Below, piece by piece: positions 1 through 8,527 of a stretch of DNA of 64,000 nt. Numbering within the stretch: position 1 is the stretch's first letter; the number at the start of each line of letters is the position of its first letter. A model generated the notes under the pieces. It had not been told where the DNA came from and ran no database searches. It saw only the letters and a list, made by a program, of their open reading frames with translations. The stretch is from assembly GCA_942492635.1 (NCBI GenBank), contig CALOFP010000003.1, forward strand, positions 992,001 to 1,056,000. Direction: 5' to 3'. Both the position numbers and the translations under genes were made by a program. The stretch is from CALOFP01 sp942492635 (lineage in GTDB: Bacteria > UBP6 > UBA1177 > CALOFP01).

Positions 1-1
1 C

Positions 2-907
2 AGCGGATCGGTTCTCATCACCGCCGAAGTTCTGGACGCACTCAAAAGATGCATTCCCCTCGCTCCCCTTCACAACCCGGCGAACATTCTCGGAATCGAA
101 GCATGCAGCGACATCATGCCAGGAAAACCTCAGGTCGGCGTATTCGACACAGCATTCCACCAGACAATGGATCCGAAGGCCTACCTCTACGCGATTCCTT
201 ACAAGTACTATGACAAGTACAAAGTCAGGAAGTACGGATTTCACGGAACATCTCACCGTTTCGTAAGCGCAGAGGCTGCAGAATTTCTCGGAAAGGATAT
301 AAAGGATCTCAAAATCGTAACATGTCACCTTGGAAACGGAGCATCAATTGCTGCTGTCGACGGCGGAAAGTCGATAGATACATCCATGGGATTCACACCT
401 CTCGAAGGACTCACAATGGGAACAAGAAGCGGAGATATCGATCCCGCGATTCCCTTTTTCCTCATGAAGCAGGAAGGAATTTCACCTGAAGAGATGGAAA
501 GAATTCTCAACAAGGAGAGCGGAGTAAAAGGACTCAGCGAAATCTCCAGCGACATGAGAGACATCGAGGACGCAGCGTTCAAACAGAACAACGAGATGGC
601 AAAAACAACACTTGACAAGTATCACTACCAGATCGTCAAGTACGTAGGAGCCTACATCGCAGCAATGAACGGAGCGGACGCAATCGTCTTTACCGGCGGA
701 GTCGGTGAGAACAGCCCCGAAACAAGAGCCGAAATCATGAAGCACTTCACATACATGAACTGCACAATCGATGCGGAGAAAAACAACATGAGGGGCAAGA
801 AAGCGGACATCTCAACAGACGGCTCTACGCTCAAAGCACTCGTAATTCCCACCAATGAAGAGCTTACGATAGCCAGAGACACACTCGAAATAGTAAAATC
901 CAAATAA
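2..907 (+). CDS. ackA: Acetate kinase, 5'-truncated by the window edge
   Basis: Cytoplasmic enzyme that interconverts acetate + ATP and acetyl phosphate + ADP, usually paired with Pta. The reading frame is open from base 2, so the true start lies outside the window; about 100 N-terminal residues are missing compared with the usual ~400. Visible family motifs in order: APLHNPANILGIEA, VFDTAFHQTM, YGFHGTSHRF (nucleotide-side His), HLGNGASI, GLTMGTRSGDIDPA and FTGGVGENS near the C-terminus. These are diagnostic of the ASKHA-fold acetate kinase family, and the frame ends cleanly with TAA. No pta is visible; it may lie upstream. Butyrate/propionate kinases are related, but the FHGTSH and TMGTRSGD motifs favour acetate kinase. 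Confidence 0.96.
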   Translation, partial: SGSVLITAEVLDALKRCIPLAPLHNPANILGIEACSDIMPGKPQVGVFDTAFHQTMDPKAYLYAIPYKYYDKYKVRKYGFHGTSHRFVSAEAAEFLGKDIKDLKIVTCHLGNGASIAAVDGGKSIDTSMGFTPLEGLTMGTRSGDIDPAIPFFLMKQEGISPEEMERILNKESGVKGLSEISSDMRDIEDAAFKQNNEMAKTTLDKYHYQIVKYVGAYIAAMNGADAIVFTGGVGENSPETRAEIMKHFTYMNCTIDAEKNNMRGKKADISTDGSTLKALVIPTNEELTIARDTLEIVKSK

Positions 908-1069
908 GCTCCCCCTAAAATTTTCTAAAATTCCCAATTTTTTCTCATAAACGATAAGCAAACAGCCCACAATCACATCTTTTGTATTCATTCCGTTTCA
1001 TTCTTGACGGCAAACACGTATTCAAGATATGATATCTCCACGCTTCTAAATTCATCTATGGAGGAACAA

Positions 1070-1669
1070 ATGATGAGAAAAAAGACAGCCCTTCTTCTTA
1101 CAATTTTTTTCATGTTTTTCGCGGCGTGCGGTGACGACGACGACAACGGAGAGGGCAACGGAGACGACACCCCCTCAACGCTGACCCTGGAGGAAACATC
1201 AAAAGAGCTCTCGGATTCTGTTTGCGCCAAGATTTTTTCGTGCTGCAAAAACGGGATCACCCCTCTTTTCGCAAGTTACATCGGAGCCACTGAGACCGAA
1301 TGCAAAACAAAACTGGCTCAAACAGCAGGCGTGAACGAATACGATGAACAGAAGAGTGAATGGAACGAATCAAATGCTTCTAAATGCGTATCGCAACTTA
1401 AGAAAGTACTCAGCGAAACCGCATGCGACACTACCGTTGATCCTGACACCCTCATAGAATCCGAAAGTTGTGAAAACACAGTGACCGGAAAACTGGCTGA
1501 GGGCGCCACCTGCGATCCCGACTATGAATTCCCCCAATGTACGGGAGACCTTGAATGTGACGATTTCACAGAAAAATGCGCACAGCCTACAGAAGAAAAC
1601 GACGACAACGGAGAAGATGACGACACCACCCCGATGTCCTTAAACTCATTGTGCGCACCGGAATCTTAG
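1070..1669 (+). CDS. Small Cys-rich secreted lipoprotein
   Basis: Predicted lipoprotein of 199 residues. An ATG at 1070 is preceded by GGAGG at 1060-1064, so this start is preferred over the in-frame ATG at 1004. The first 20 residues form a signal peptide with lipobox FFAAC, followed by an Asp/Gly-rich spacer (DDDDNGEGNGDD). The body has about a dozen cysteines (for example CAKIFSCC), suggesting a disulfide-stabilised exported domain. The protein ends in another acidic stretch and then a short tail, so it may be 3'-truncated relative to its family. The same lipobox plus acidic-linker design recurs in several other lipoproteins here. No specific function can be assigned. Confidence 0.7.
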   Translation: MMRKKTALLLTIFFMFFAACGDDDDNGEGNGDDTPSTLTLEETSKELSDSVCAKIFSCCKNGITPLFASYIGATETECKTKLAQTAGVNEYDEQKSEWNESNASKCVSQLKKVLSETACDTTVDPDTLIESESCENTVTGKLAEGATCDPDYEFPQCTGDLECDDFTEKCAQPTEENDDNGEDDDTTPMSLNSLCAPES

Positions 1670-1781
1670 GAACTCCTTCAATTGATCAGATTGAACATCG
1701 TCACAATCTTCTCAAAAATTCTTATCTTATCGGATTATGACAAGCAGATTGAGTCCCTGCTCTTCTTGAAAAGCTGCACCT

Positions 1782-1807
1782 AAAAAAAAATCGTCCCCAA
1801 TAGGACG
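1782..1807 (-). terminator. Rho-independent terminator of the tRNA
   Basis: Read on the minus strand, a CGTCC/GGACG stem with a six-base loop is followed by A and a run of nine T. It lies 29 bases past the tRNA 3' end. Confidence 0.75.
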
Positions 1808-1835
1808 AAGCTCTGTGTGAAAAACTTAAAAGAAT

Positions 1836-1912
1836 TGGTGGCGAGAGAGTGATTCGAACACTCGACCTGCGGGATATGAGTCCGCTGCTCTAGCCAACTG
1901 AGCTACCTCGCC
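1836..1912 (-). tRNA. tRNA-Met (anticodon CAT), CCA encoded
   Basis: Read on the minus strand this folds as a complete cloverleaf: acceptor GGCGAGG/TCTCGCC, D stem GCTC/GAGC, anticodon loop CTCATAT giving anticodon CAT, T arm GAGTG-TTCGAAT-CACTC, discriminator A and an encoded CCA. The G1:C72 pair and the absence of three G:C pairs under the anticodon exclude initiator tRNA. Elongator Met is favoured, but a lysidine-modified tRNA-Ile2 reading AUA has the same anticodon and cannot be excluded by eye. The base pair at 31:39 is A-C, a mismatch. Confidence 0.93.
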
Positions 1913-1930
1913 ACCCAATCAGCGTTGCCT

Positions 1931-1958
1931 ATATTAATTATTCGGCGGCCATTGTCAA
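1931..1958 (-). promoter_or_regulatory. Sigma70-type promoter of the tRNA
   Basis: Minus-strand TTGACA (1953-1958) and TAATAT (1931-1936) are separated by 16 bp, ending about 18 bp upstream of the tRNA 5' end. Confidence 0.7.
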
Positions 1959-2206
1959 TAATTTTTTGCACAAAATCGTAACAAGAATAGTCACCTATTG
2001 AAATCACAGAAAAATTCCAACATCCTCCATTTCATAAATCCATACAACTCAAAAATCGAATATAGATTAGTACGAGCGTGACTCCGTGTGCACCCTGATT
2101 TTCCTACCCTCTTTTTTAAAGAGTGGAAAAAGGCAAGTTATTCATCTGTATAAGCAGAAACAAATAATCCCGCCTCCCGAATGATTCTTCTCACTAAAAT
2201 GCTTCT

Positions 2207-2476
2207 TCACCAGAATCTGTGGGCGAACTCCGGCTCAGGCAAATCTCCAAGCTGGTGATATAACGCTGTTTTCATAATTTCAAACGATCGAAAACCGAAT
2301 GATTTTCTGACGGTCAAATTAACTTTACGGTTTAGACCCTCTACAATACCACTATTGTACGCCTTGTTGGCTATGAAATAGTTCAGGATTAATTCTTTAT
2401 GGCTTTGCAACATCTTTGCTACTTTTATCAAAGTAATTTGGGCAAAACAGGCGTTCATCCGCTTCGAAAACAGCAA
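2207..2476 (-). pseudogene. ISL3-family transposase C-terminal remnant
   Basis: An 89-residue frame matches only the C-terminal end of ISL3-type DDE transposases: a helical stretch, then NSGIVEGLNRK, the SFGFRSFE segment, TALYHQLGDLPEPE and a terminal HRFW. The full family is ~400 residues, so the N-terminal half and most of the catalytic core are missing. No terminal inverted repeats were found nearby. It is a dead relic between the tRNA and gyrA, showing past IS insertion near the tRNA gene. Confidence 0.85.
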
Positions 2477-2990
2477 TTCCCTCTCTTATTTTAAAAGAAG
2501 GTCAGGGAGAGTTATTCTTATTAATCATCATCCAACCAGATGTTTTTGTTTTTTATAATTCATCAGAACAACTCCCCCAGCCCCTCTTTTTAAAAGAGGG
2601 GAGAATTTTTTTTTGAAGGGATTTCAAAGGATGGGACAGGCTGAAAAAAGTTTTTCAACTTATTTCAATTCCTGAACCGAACACGAAAAAGTTTTTCAGG
2701 CAAATTCAGCCGCCGGATAGGCATGAATAATTGTTTTTGGGGCAGCATAGCTGCAGAACGGCTCCGCTTCGCGGGCCTTGTGAACGCCTGCCTGCTGCAG
2801 GCATGAGATAATGTAAGATCTTTATATTCATCTGTATTTATTGTTTAATTACCGGGGCGCTTCGTCTGAACTCCCGGCATTTCCCCCTCTTTTATAATCT
2901 GACCAGATGACAGGGCTACCCACCGGAGAAACCCTACGAAACAATCCAGAATACCCGATTCTTTTCGGATAGTTACATCCATCCAGCACC
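2477..2990. other. Intergenic relic region with degenerate palindromes
   Basis: No convincing gene. It holds a perfect palindrome (2581-2601), a degenerate version near 2480-2512, and a small TGCCTG-CTG-CAGGCA palindrome near 2792-2806. The stretch looks like IS debris downstream of the convergent gyrase operon. Confidence 0.6.
2581..2614 (+). repeat. Perfect palindrome with T-run, terminator-like
   Basis: CCCCTCTTTT-T-AAAAGAGGGG (2581-2601) is followed four bases later by nine T (2606-2614). Degenerate relatives occur at about 2106-2125 and 2480-2512. It could terminate transcription from the left, or be a small repeat element that came with the IS relic. Confidence 0.5.
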
Positions 2991-3016
2991 AAAAAAAGGC
3001 GGGCACGAGGCCCGCC
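2991..3016 (-). terminator. Rho-independent terminator of gyrBA
   Basis: On the minus strand a GGCGGGC/GCCCGCC stem (2998-3004 with 3010-3016, 5-base loop) is followed by seven T (2991-2997). It lies 24 bases after the gyrA stop codon. Confidence 0.92.
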
Positions 3017-3040
3017 TTAAAAAATCAGGGTTTCCGATTT

Positions 3041-5596
3041 CTACTCTTCGGTGTTTTCATCCTTTTCTGGTGCTTCCGCCTCTGAAATCACCTCAGATTC
3101 GTCGGGAGCTGCTTCCCGGTTCGGAGCTTTATCCTCAATCTCTTCTTCATCCTCTTTCTTCGGCTCGACGATCTTGGTGATGCTTACGACCTTTTCGCCT
3201 TCTGCGATTCTGAAGAGTCTGACTCCCTTCGTATTTCTTCCGATCATGGAGATACCGTTGACCGGAATTCTTATGGCCTGTCCTGTCGAGGTGATGAGCA
3301 TGAGTTCATCTTCCTCGGATACCTTGAGAGTTCCGACTACGTAACCGTTCTCCTTGCTTGTCTTGATGGTGATGATTCCCTTTCCGCCTCTGGACTGGAG
3401 TCTGTACTGGTCGGGTGCTGTTCGTTTACCCATACCTCTGTCGGTAACGGTGAGAAGCGCCTTTTCATCTTCAACGACATCCATTGTCATCACTTCGTTA
3501 CCCTTTGTGAGGGTGATTCCGCGGACTCCGGCGGCTGTACGACCCATTGCCCTGACGTCGCTCTCGTTGAAGCGTATGGAAAGCCCCGTCTTGGTGGCGA
3601 GTATTATTTCGTTTTCACCGTTTGTGATGGTTACACCGATCAGCTTATCCTCCTCTTTGAGGTTGATGGCTTTCTTTCCGTTTGAGCGCTGGTTCTCGAA
3701 TTCCTTTATATCCACCTTCTTGATGGTTCCCATGCGTGTAACCATCATGATGTAGTTGCCTTCGACGAATTTCTTCATCGGAAGAATCGCCGCCACCCTC
3801 TCATCCTTCTCAACGTTTATGAGGTTGATGATCGGTTTTCCTCTGCTGTTTCTTCCCGCTTCCGGAAGCTGGTAAACCTTGGTCCAGTACACTTTTCCGT
3901 AGCTTGTGAAGATGAGAAGCTGGGTGTGGGAACTTGCCACGAAGATATCCTTGACGTAATCGTTCTCTTTCGGATTTATTGCATTTATTCCCTTTCCGCC
4001 CCGTTTTTGCTTACGGTAGAGTTCAAGCGGTGTACGTTTGATGTAGTTCTCTGTGGTGAGAGTTACAACCATATCGTCGTCTGCGATGAGATCTTCGATA
4101 TCGATTTCACCTTCGTAGTTGACGATCTCCGTCCTTCTCTCGTCGGAATACTTTTCCAGAACCTCAAGAAGTTCCTCTTTGATAACTCCGAGAAGTGTTC
4201 CTTCGTTTCCGAGAATCTCCTGGAACCAGCTGATCTTTTTAAGAAGTGCCTCGTATTCGGAGATGATTTTATCACGCTCAAGTCCGGTAAGGCGGCTCAG
4301 CTTCATTTCAAGGATGCTGACGGCCTGGGGCCGCGAGAAGGCGAATCTCGACATGAGCTGGTTTCTGGCGTCCTCGGTGGATGCGGACTCCTTGATTATC
4401 CTGATAACTTCGTCGATGTTGTCGAGAGCTCTCTTGAGACCTTCCAAGATGTGTGCGCGCTTTTCAGCTTCGCGAAGTTCGTAACGGGTTCTCCTTGTGA
4501 CGACATCCCTTCTGTGGAGGATGAAGTAGTTCATCGCATCCTTCAGGTTGAGCGTTTTCGGAACGTTGTTGCAGATCGCAAGCATGTTTATACCGAAACT
4601 GGTCTGGAGATTCGTCATCTTGTAGAGCTGGTTTACAAGAATATTTGCATCGGCATCCTTCTTGAGTTCGATAACGACACGGATTCCACGACGGTCGGAC
4701 TCGTCCCTGATGTCGTGGATTCCTTCGATCTTCTTCTCTTTTACGAGGTTGGCGATCTGGATGATCATGTTAGCCTTGTTAACCTGGTAGGGAAGCTCGT
4801 CGACGATGATCTTGTCCCTTGTTCCGGAACCTTCGTTCTCCTCGATTCTCACCTTGCTTCGCATTTTGATGATGCCGCGGCCCGTTTCGTAGGCCTGTCT
4901 GATTCCGGCTCTTCCGAGGATCGTTGCTCCTGTCGGAAAGTCGGGACCTGGTACGAACTGCATGAGATCATTGATTGTGGCATCCGGATTGTCGATGATG
5001 TGTATTACTGCATTGAGTATTTCACGGATATTGTGCGGCGGAATGTTGGATGCCATACCGACCGCGATACCGCTTGTACCGTTTACGAGAAGCAGGGGAA
5101 TCCTGGAAGGAAGAACTTCCGGCTCACTGAGACTGCCGTCGTAGTTGTCACGCATGTTTACAGTCTCTTTATCGAGATCGGCGAGGATCTCTCCGGAGAT
5201 ACGTGCCATTCTCGCCTCTGTATAACGCATCGCAGCTGCCGAGTCTCCGTCGATCGAACCGAAGTTACCCTGACCGTCCACAAGCATGTAGCGCATGGAA
5301 AAGTCCTGGGCCATACGGACAAGGGTCTGGTAGACTGCGGCGTCGCCGTGCGGGTGGTACTTACCGATAACGTCACCGACGATACGGGCCGATTTCTTGT
5401 AGGGTGCGGTCCATGTGTTGTTGAGCTCCTTCATGGCGTAGAGAACTCTTCGGTGAACAGGCTTGAGCCCGTCCCTCACATCGGGAAGGGCCCTGCTGAT
5501 GATAACGTCCATCGCATAGTTTATGTAGGATGTCTTCATCTCATGTTCGATGTTGACATTACGTATCTGACCGTGTTTTATAGTTGTTTCTGTCAT
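3041..5596 (-). CDS. gyrA: DNA gyrase subunit A
   Basis: Breakage-reunion subunit of gyrase (851 aa; family ~800-900), which with GyrB introduces negative supercoils. The N-terminus carries VHRRVLYAM and the quinolone-region motif GKYHPHGDAAVYQT; the catalytic tyrosine is Tyr125 in AAMRYTEARM. The C-terminal beta-pinwheel domain contains the GyrA box KRGGKG, which separates it from ParC, and a second RGGKG loop. It ends with an acidic Glu/Asp-rich tail of ~35 residues. The positions equivalent to E. coli Ser83 and Asp87 are Ala86 and Gln90. It starts 15 bp after gyrB behind an AGGAG site and ends at a strong terminator, so the two form one operon. Confidence 0.98.
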   Translation of the reverse strand: MTETTIKHGQIRNVNIEHEMKTSYINYAMDVIISRALPDVRDGLKPVHRRVLYAMKELNNTWTAPYKKSARIVGDVIGKYHPHGDAAVYQTLVRMAQDFSMRYMLVDGQGNFGSIDGDSAAAMRYTEARMARISGEILADLDKETVNMRDNYDGSLSEPEVLPSRIPLLLVNGTSGIAVGMASNIPPHNIREILNAVIHIIDNPDATINDLMQFVPGPDFPTGATILGRAGIRQAYETGRGIIKMRSKVRIEENEGSGTRDKIIVDELPYQVNKANMIIQIANLVKEKKIEGIHDIRDESDRRGIRVVIELKKDADANILVNQLYKMTNLQTSFGINMLAICNNVPKTLNLKDAMNYFILHRRDVVTRRTRYELREAEKRAHILEGLKRALDNIDEVIRIIKESASTEDARNQLMSRFAFSRPQAVSILEMKLSRLTGLERDKIISEYEALLKKISWFQEILGNEGTLLGVIKEELLEVLEKYSDERRTEIVNYEGEIDIEDLIADDDMVVTLTTENYIKRTPLELYRKQKRGGKGINAINPKENDYVKDIFVASSHTQLLIFTSYGKVYWTKVYQLPEAGRNSRGKPIINLINVEKDERVAAILPMKKFVEGNYIMMVTRMGTIKKVDIKEFENQRSNGKKAINLKEEDKLIGVTITNGENEIILATKTGLSIRFNESDVRAMGRTAAGVRGITLTKGNEVMTMDVVEDEKALLTVTDRGMGKRTAPDQYRLQSRGGKGIITIKTSKENGYVVGTLKVSEEDELMLITSTGQAIRIPVNGISMIGRNTKGVRLFRIAEGEKVVSITKIVEPKKEDEEEIEDKAPNREAAPDESEVISEAEAPEKDENTEE

Positions 5597-5611
5597 TACT
5601 CTCTCCTGGTG

Positions 5612-8074
5612 TTACACATCGAGGTTTGCATTGAGGGCATTCTCCTCAATGAAGCGCCTTCTCGGTTCCACGTTTTCTCCCATCAAGATGTCGAAGATCC
5701 GGTCAGCTTCGGCCGCATCGTCTGCGGTGACTCTGAGGAAAACTCTGTTGTCCGGATTGAGAGTTGTCTCCCAGAGCTGTTCCGGGTTCATCTCTCCGAG
5801 ACCTTTGTATCTCTGTATCTTCTGTCCTTCTCTGGCAAGATCCAGTACGTGGTGGAGGAGTGATCTCCAGTCGGCAAGCTCCTCGTCCGACTCCTCCTTA
5901 CCTTCGACAGAAAGTACGTAGGGACCGGTTCCTCTCTCCAGAAGAGCGGTTTTGAGCTTGTTGATGTGGATGATCTCCGAGCTCTGGAGATACCTGAGAT
6001 CGATTGTGGAGTACTTCTCGACTCCGTTGATCATCGTAATGATGTTCATCGTGAGGTAGGTCTCTTCCTCGTGACTGCCGTCGGATTCGATATCGAATCT
6101 CAGCGGAAGTCTGTCGGGATGATGCTTCTTTATGAAAGCCTCGATCTCCTCGAATTTCTGCCTGAGAACACCTTCGCTCTTAAGATCTTCCTTGGCGATT
6201 CCCCCGACTGTCGCGATAGCCTCAACGATAGCGCTGTCGTAGAGGAATTCGGTTCTTCCGAGATTGTCGTTGAGATCAACCATCAACTTAATGAATTCGT
6301 TAAGCTCCTCACCTTCAAACGTCTCACCGCTTCCGAGTTGAACCCTGACGTTCTTCGTACCGGTGTTGATGAGGTGTTCCTGGAACTCCTTCTCATCCTT
6401 GACGTAGGTGATTTTCTTGCCTTTCGTAATTCCGTAGAGCGGAGGCTGTGCGATGTAGAGGTATCCCCGTTCCACGAGCTCCGGCATATACCTGTAGAAG
6501 AGCGTCAACAGGAGCGTTCTGATGTGCTCACCGTCGACGTCGGCATCCGTCATGATCACGATCTTGTGGTAGCGAAGTTTCTCTATGTTGAATTCGTCCT
6601 TTCCGATTCCTGTTCCGAGCGCCGCGACGACATTGAGAACCTGCTCCGATTTCAAAAGCTTATCGAGACGTGCCTTTTCAACATTCAGAATCTTTCCTCG
6701 AAGGGGAAGAATGGCCTGGTTAGCCCTGTCCCTTCCCTGCTTCGCCGAACCGCCCGCCGAGTCTCCCTCGACTATGTAAATTTCGGATTTTGCGGGATCC
6801 TTTTCCTGGCAGTCGGCAAGCTTGCCGGGAAGCGAAGTGTTTTCGAGAGCTCCCTTTCTTCGTGTGAGCTCCCTTGCCTTCCTCGCAGCTTCACGGGCAA
6901 CCGCAGCCTCAACGATCTTGTCGATGATCGAGTTGGCGATATCCGGGTTTTCCTCAAGAAACTCCTTGAGAACATCCTGGAGCGCTCCGGAAAGGAATGT
7001 CTGGATCTCACTGGAAACCAGCTTGTCCTTGGTCTGTGAGCTGAACTTGGGATCTCCCATTTTTACGGAGATTACGGCGGTGAGACCTTCCCTGATATCG
7101 TCTCCGTTCACCTTTATCTTGAGGTTCTTTTTGCTCTCGTTTATGTAGTTCTGGAAAATCTTGGTTATTCCCAGCTTGAATCCGCTGAGATGTGTTCCGC
7201 CGTCCCTGTTGAAGATGTTGTTGGTGTAACAGAGTGTCTGCTCCTGATATGCGGAAGTCCACTGCATTGCGATATCGACGGCAAGGTTGTTTTCGACATC
7301 CTCCTTCTGTACACGGATAACGTTCTCGTGAAGCGGACTCTTCGACTGGTTGAGGAAGCCTACGAACTGAACGATTCCGCCTTCGTAGTAGAATTCACTC
7401 TCCTGCCCCACCCTCTCGTCGAGAAGCTTGATTCGCACACCACTGTTGAGAAAAGCCATTTCCCTGAGCCTCTTGGTAATTCTGGCAAGAGAGAACTCGG
7501 TCATTGTGAAAATCTCGGCATCGGGCTTGAAGGTTATCTTTGTTCCGGTATCCTTCGCATCCCCGATTCTTTCAAGAGGATGCACGGGAACACCCTTTTC
7601 GTACTCCTGGAAGAAGATTCCGCCGTCCCTCTTGATCTTGATCTTGAGGTTTTCGGAAAGCGCGTTAACACAACTTACACCGACACCGTGAAGACCGCCG
7701 GAAACTTTATAGGAGTTGCTGTCGAACTTACCACCGGCATGAAGAACTGTCATGATGACCTCTGCCGCGGAACGCCCCTCTTCGAGGTGCATGTCGACGG
7801 GGATACCCCTTCCGTTATCCTTTACAGTGATACTGTTATCTATGTGAACATAAACTGAAATTTTGTCGCAGTGACCGGCCAGAGCTTCATCCACGGAGTT
7901 GTCCACAACCTCGTAGATCATGTGGTGAAGACCGCTACCGTCATCGGTGTCTCCGATGTACATTCCGGGACGCTTTCTTACCGCCTCGAGACCCTTGAGA
8001 ACCTGAATACTGGACGCACCGTACTCGCTTTCATTTAACTGCTTGTTTTTACTGTTCTTTTCTTCAGCAGACAT
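5612..8074 (-). CDS. gyrB: DNA gyrase subunit B
   Basis: ATPase subunit of gyrase (820 aa). The GHKL ATPase domain is seen in VRKRPGMYIGDT, VVDNSVDEALAG, DNGRGIPVD and GGLHGVGVSCVNAL. The transducer follows, then the TOPRIM domain with EGDSAGGSAKQGRDR and DADVDGEHIRTLLL, and the C-terminal QRYKGLGEMNPEQLW motif. Its length and the ~165 residues between TOPRIM and that motif match the Gram-negative type insert, which Gram-positive GyrB lacks. The start at 8074 has GAGG nine bases upstream and a good promoter. It is first gene of gyrB-gyrA. Confidence 0.98.
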   Translation of the reverse strand: MSAEEKNSKNKQLNESEYGASSIQVLKGLEAVRKRPGMYIGDTDDGSGLHHMIYEVVDNSVDEALAGHCDKISVYVHIDNSITVKDNGRGIPVDMHLEEGRSAAEVIMTVLHAGGKFDSNSYKVSGGLHGVGVSCVNALSENLKIKIKRDGGIFFQEYEKGVPVHPLERIGDAKDTGTKITFKPDAEIFTMTEFSLARITKRLREMAFLNSGVRIKLLDERVGQESEFYYEGGIVQFVGFLNQSKSPLHENVIRVQKEDVENNLAVDIAMQWTSAYQEQTLCYTNNIFNRDGGTHLSGFKLGITKIFQNYINESKKNLKIKVNGDDIREGLTAVISVKMGDPKFSSQTKDKLVSSEIQTFLSGALQDVLKEFLEENPDIANSIIDKIVEAAVAREAARKARELTRRKGALENTSLPGKLADCQEKDPAKSEIYIVEGDSAGGSAKQGRDRANQAILPLRGKILNVEKARLDKLLKSEQVLNVVAALGTGIGKDEFNIEKLRYHKIVIMTDADVDGEHIRTLLLTLFYRYMPELVERGYLYIAQPPLYGITKGKKITYVKDEKEFQEHLINTGTKNVRVQLGSGETFEGEELNEFIKLMVDLNDNLGRTEFLYDSAIVEAIATVGGIAKEDLKSEGVLRQKFEEIEAFIKKHHPDRLPLRFDIESDGSHEEETYLTMNIITMINGVEKYSTIDLRYLQSSEIIHINKLKTALLERGTGPYVLSVEGKEESDEELADWRSLLHHVLDLAREGQKIQRYKGLGEMNPEQLWETTLNPDNRVFLRVTADDAAEADRIFDILMGENVEPRRRFIEENALNANLDV

Positions 8075-8108
8075 CTGTTATACCTCGTTTAATCAATCAA
8101 GCCTATAC

Positions 8109-8136
8109 ATTATAGAAAAAACTGAAAAAAAATCAA
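8109..8136 (-). promoter_or_regulatory. Sigma70-type promoter of gyrBA
   Basis: Minus-strand TTGATT (8131-8136) and a consensus TATAAT (8109-8114) are spaced by 16 bp, about 34 bp upstream of the gyrB start. Confidence 0.75.
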
Positions 8137-8527
8137 CATTTCACACATTATTTAATAACAGATTCACTCACCTCCAGCCCTTTCTTTTTCAAGGCATCGC
8201 GAGAGCTACCATTCACCCCGTTCGAATTTGAATTTTTATACAAAAACCAGATTGCACACTGTTCAGGATGACCAACTTCAGATCATCTCCTCCCTGGACA
8301 AAATCGGCCCGAAAAGACAGAGAATTTCACTCCCCATTTTAAACTCACTTTCGATGGGGATTCTATCCTGATCTCTGTCCTTCAAACTTCCATTGATGCC
8401 GTTTGAAAAATTTGGACATTTTAAACTTCGACAATCCCCGATCAATCATCCTGGAAAATCCATAAACGATCTCTTTTCAGCTTTTTCTTAAGATCCTGCC
8501 GGACTCGAAAATTGAATTTTTTGAAGA
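8137..8527. other. Intergenic, no gene seen
   Basis: About 390 bp between gyrB and the next gene. Frames are short and uncharacteristic; no RNA gene or repeat is recognised. Confidence 0.5.

Noticed and set aside
2792..2806. TGCCTG-CTG-CAGGCA palindrome as a regulatory site
   Set aside because: Isolated in IS debris with no gene close enough to be controlled.
3926..5863. A 645-codon open frame on the plus strand opposite gyrA and gyrB
   Set aside because: It is a shadow of the codon usage of gyrase on the minus strand; no start signal, no domain, and both gyrase genes are complete.
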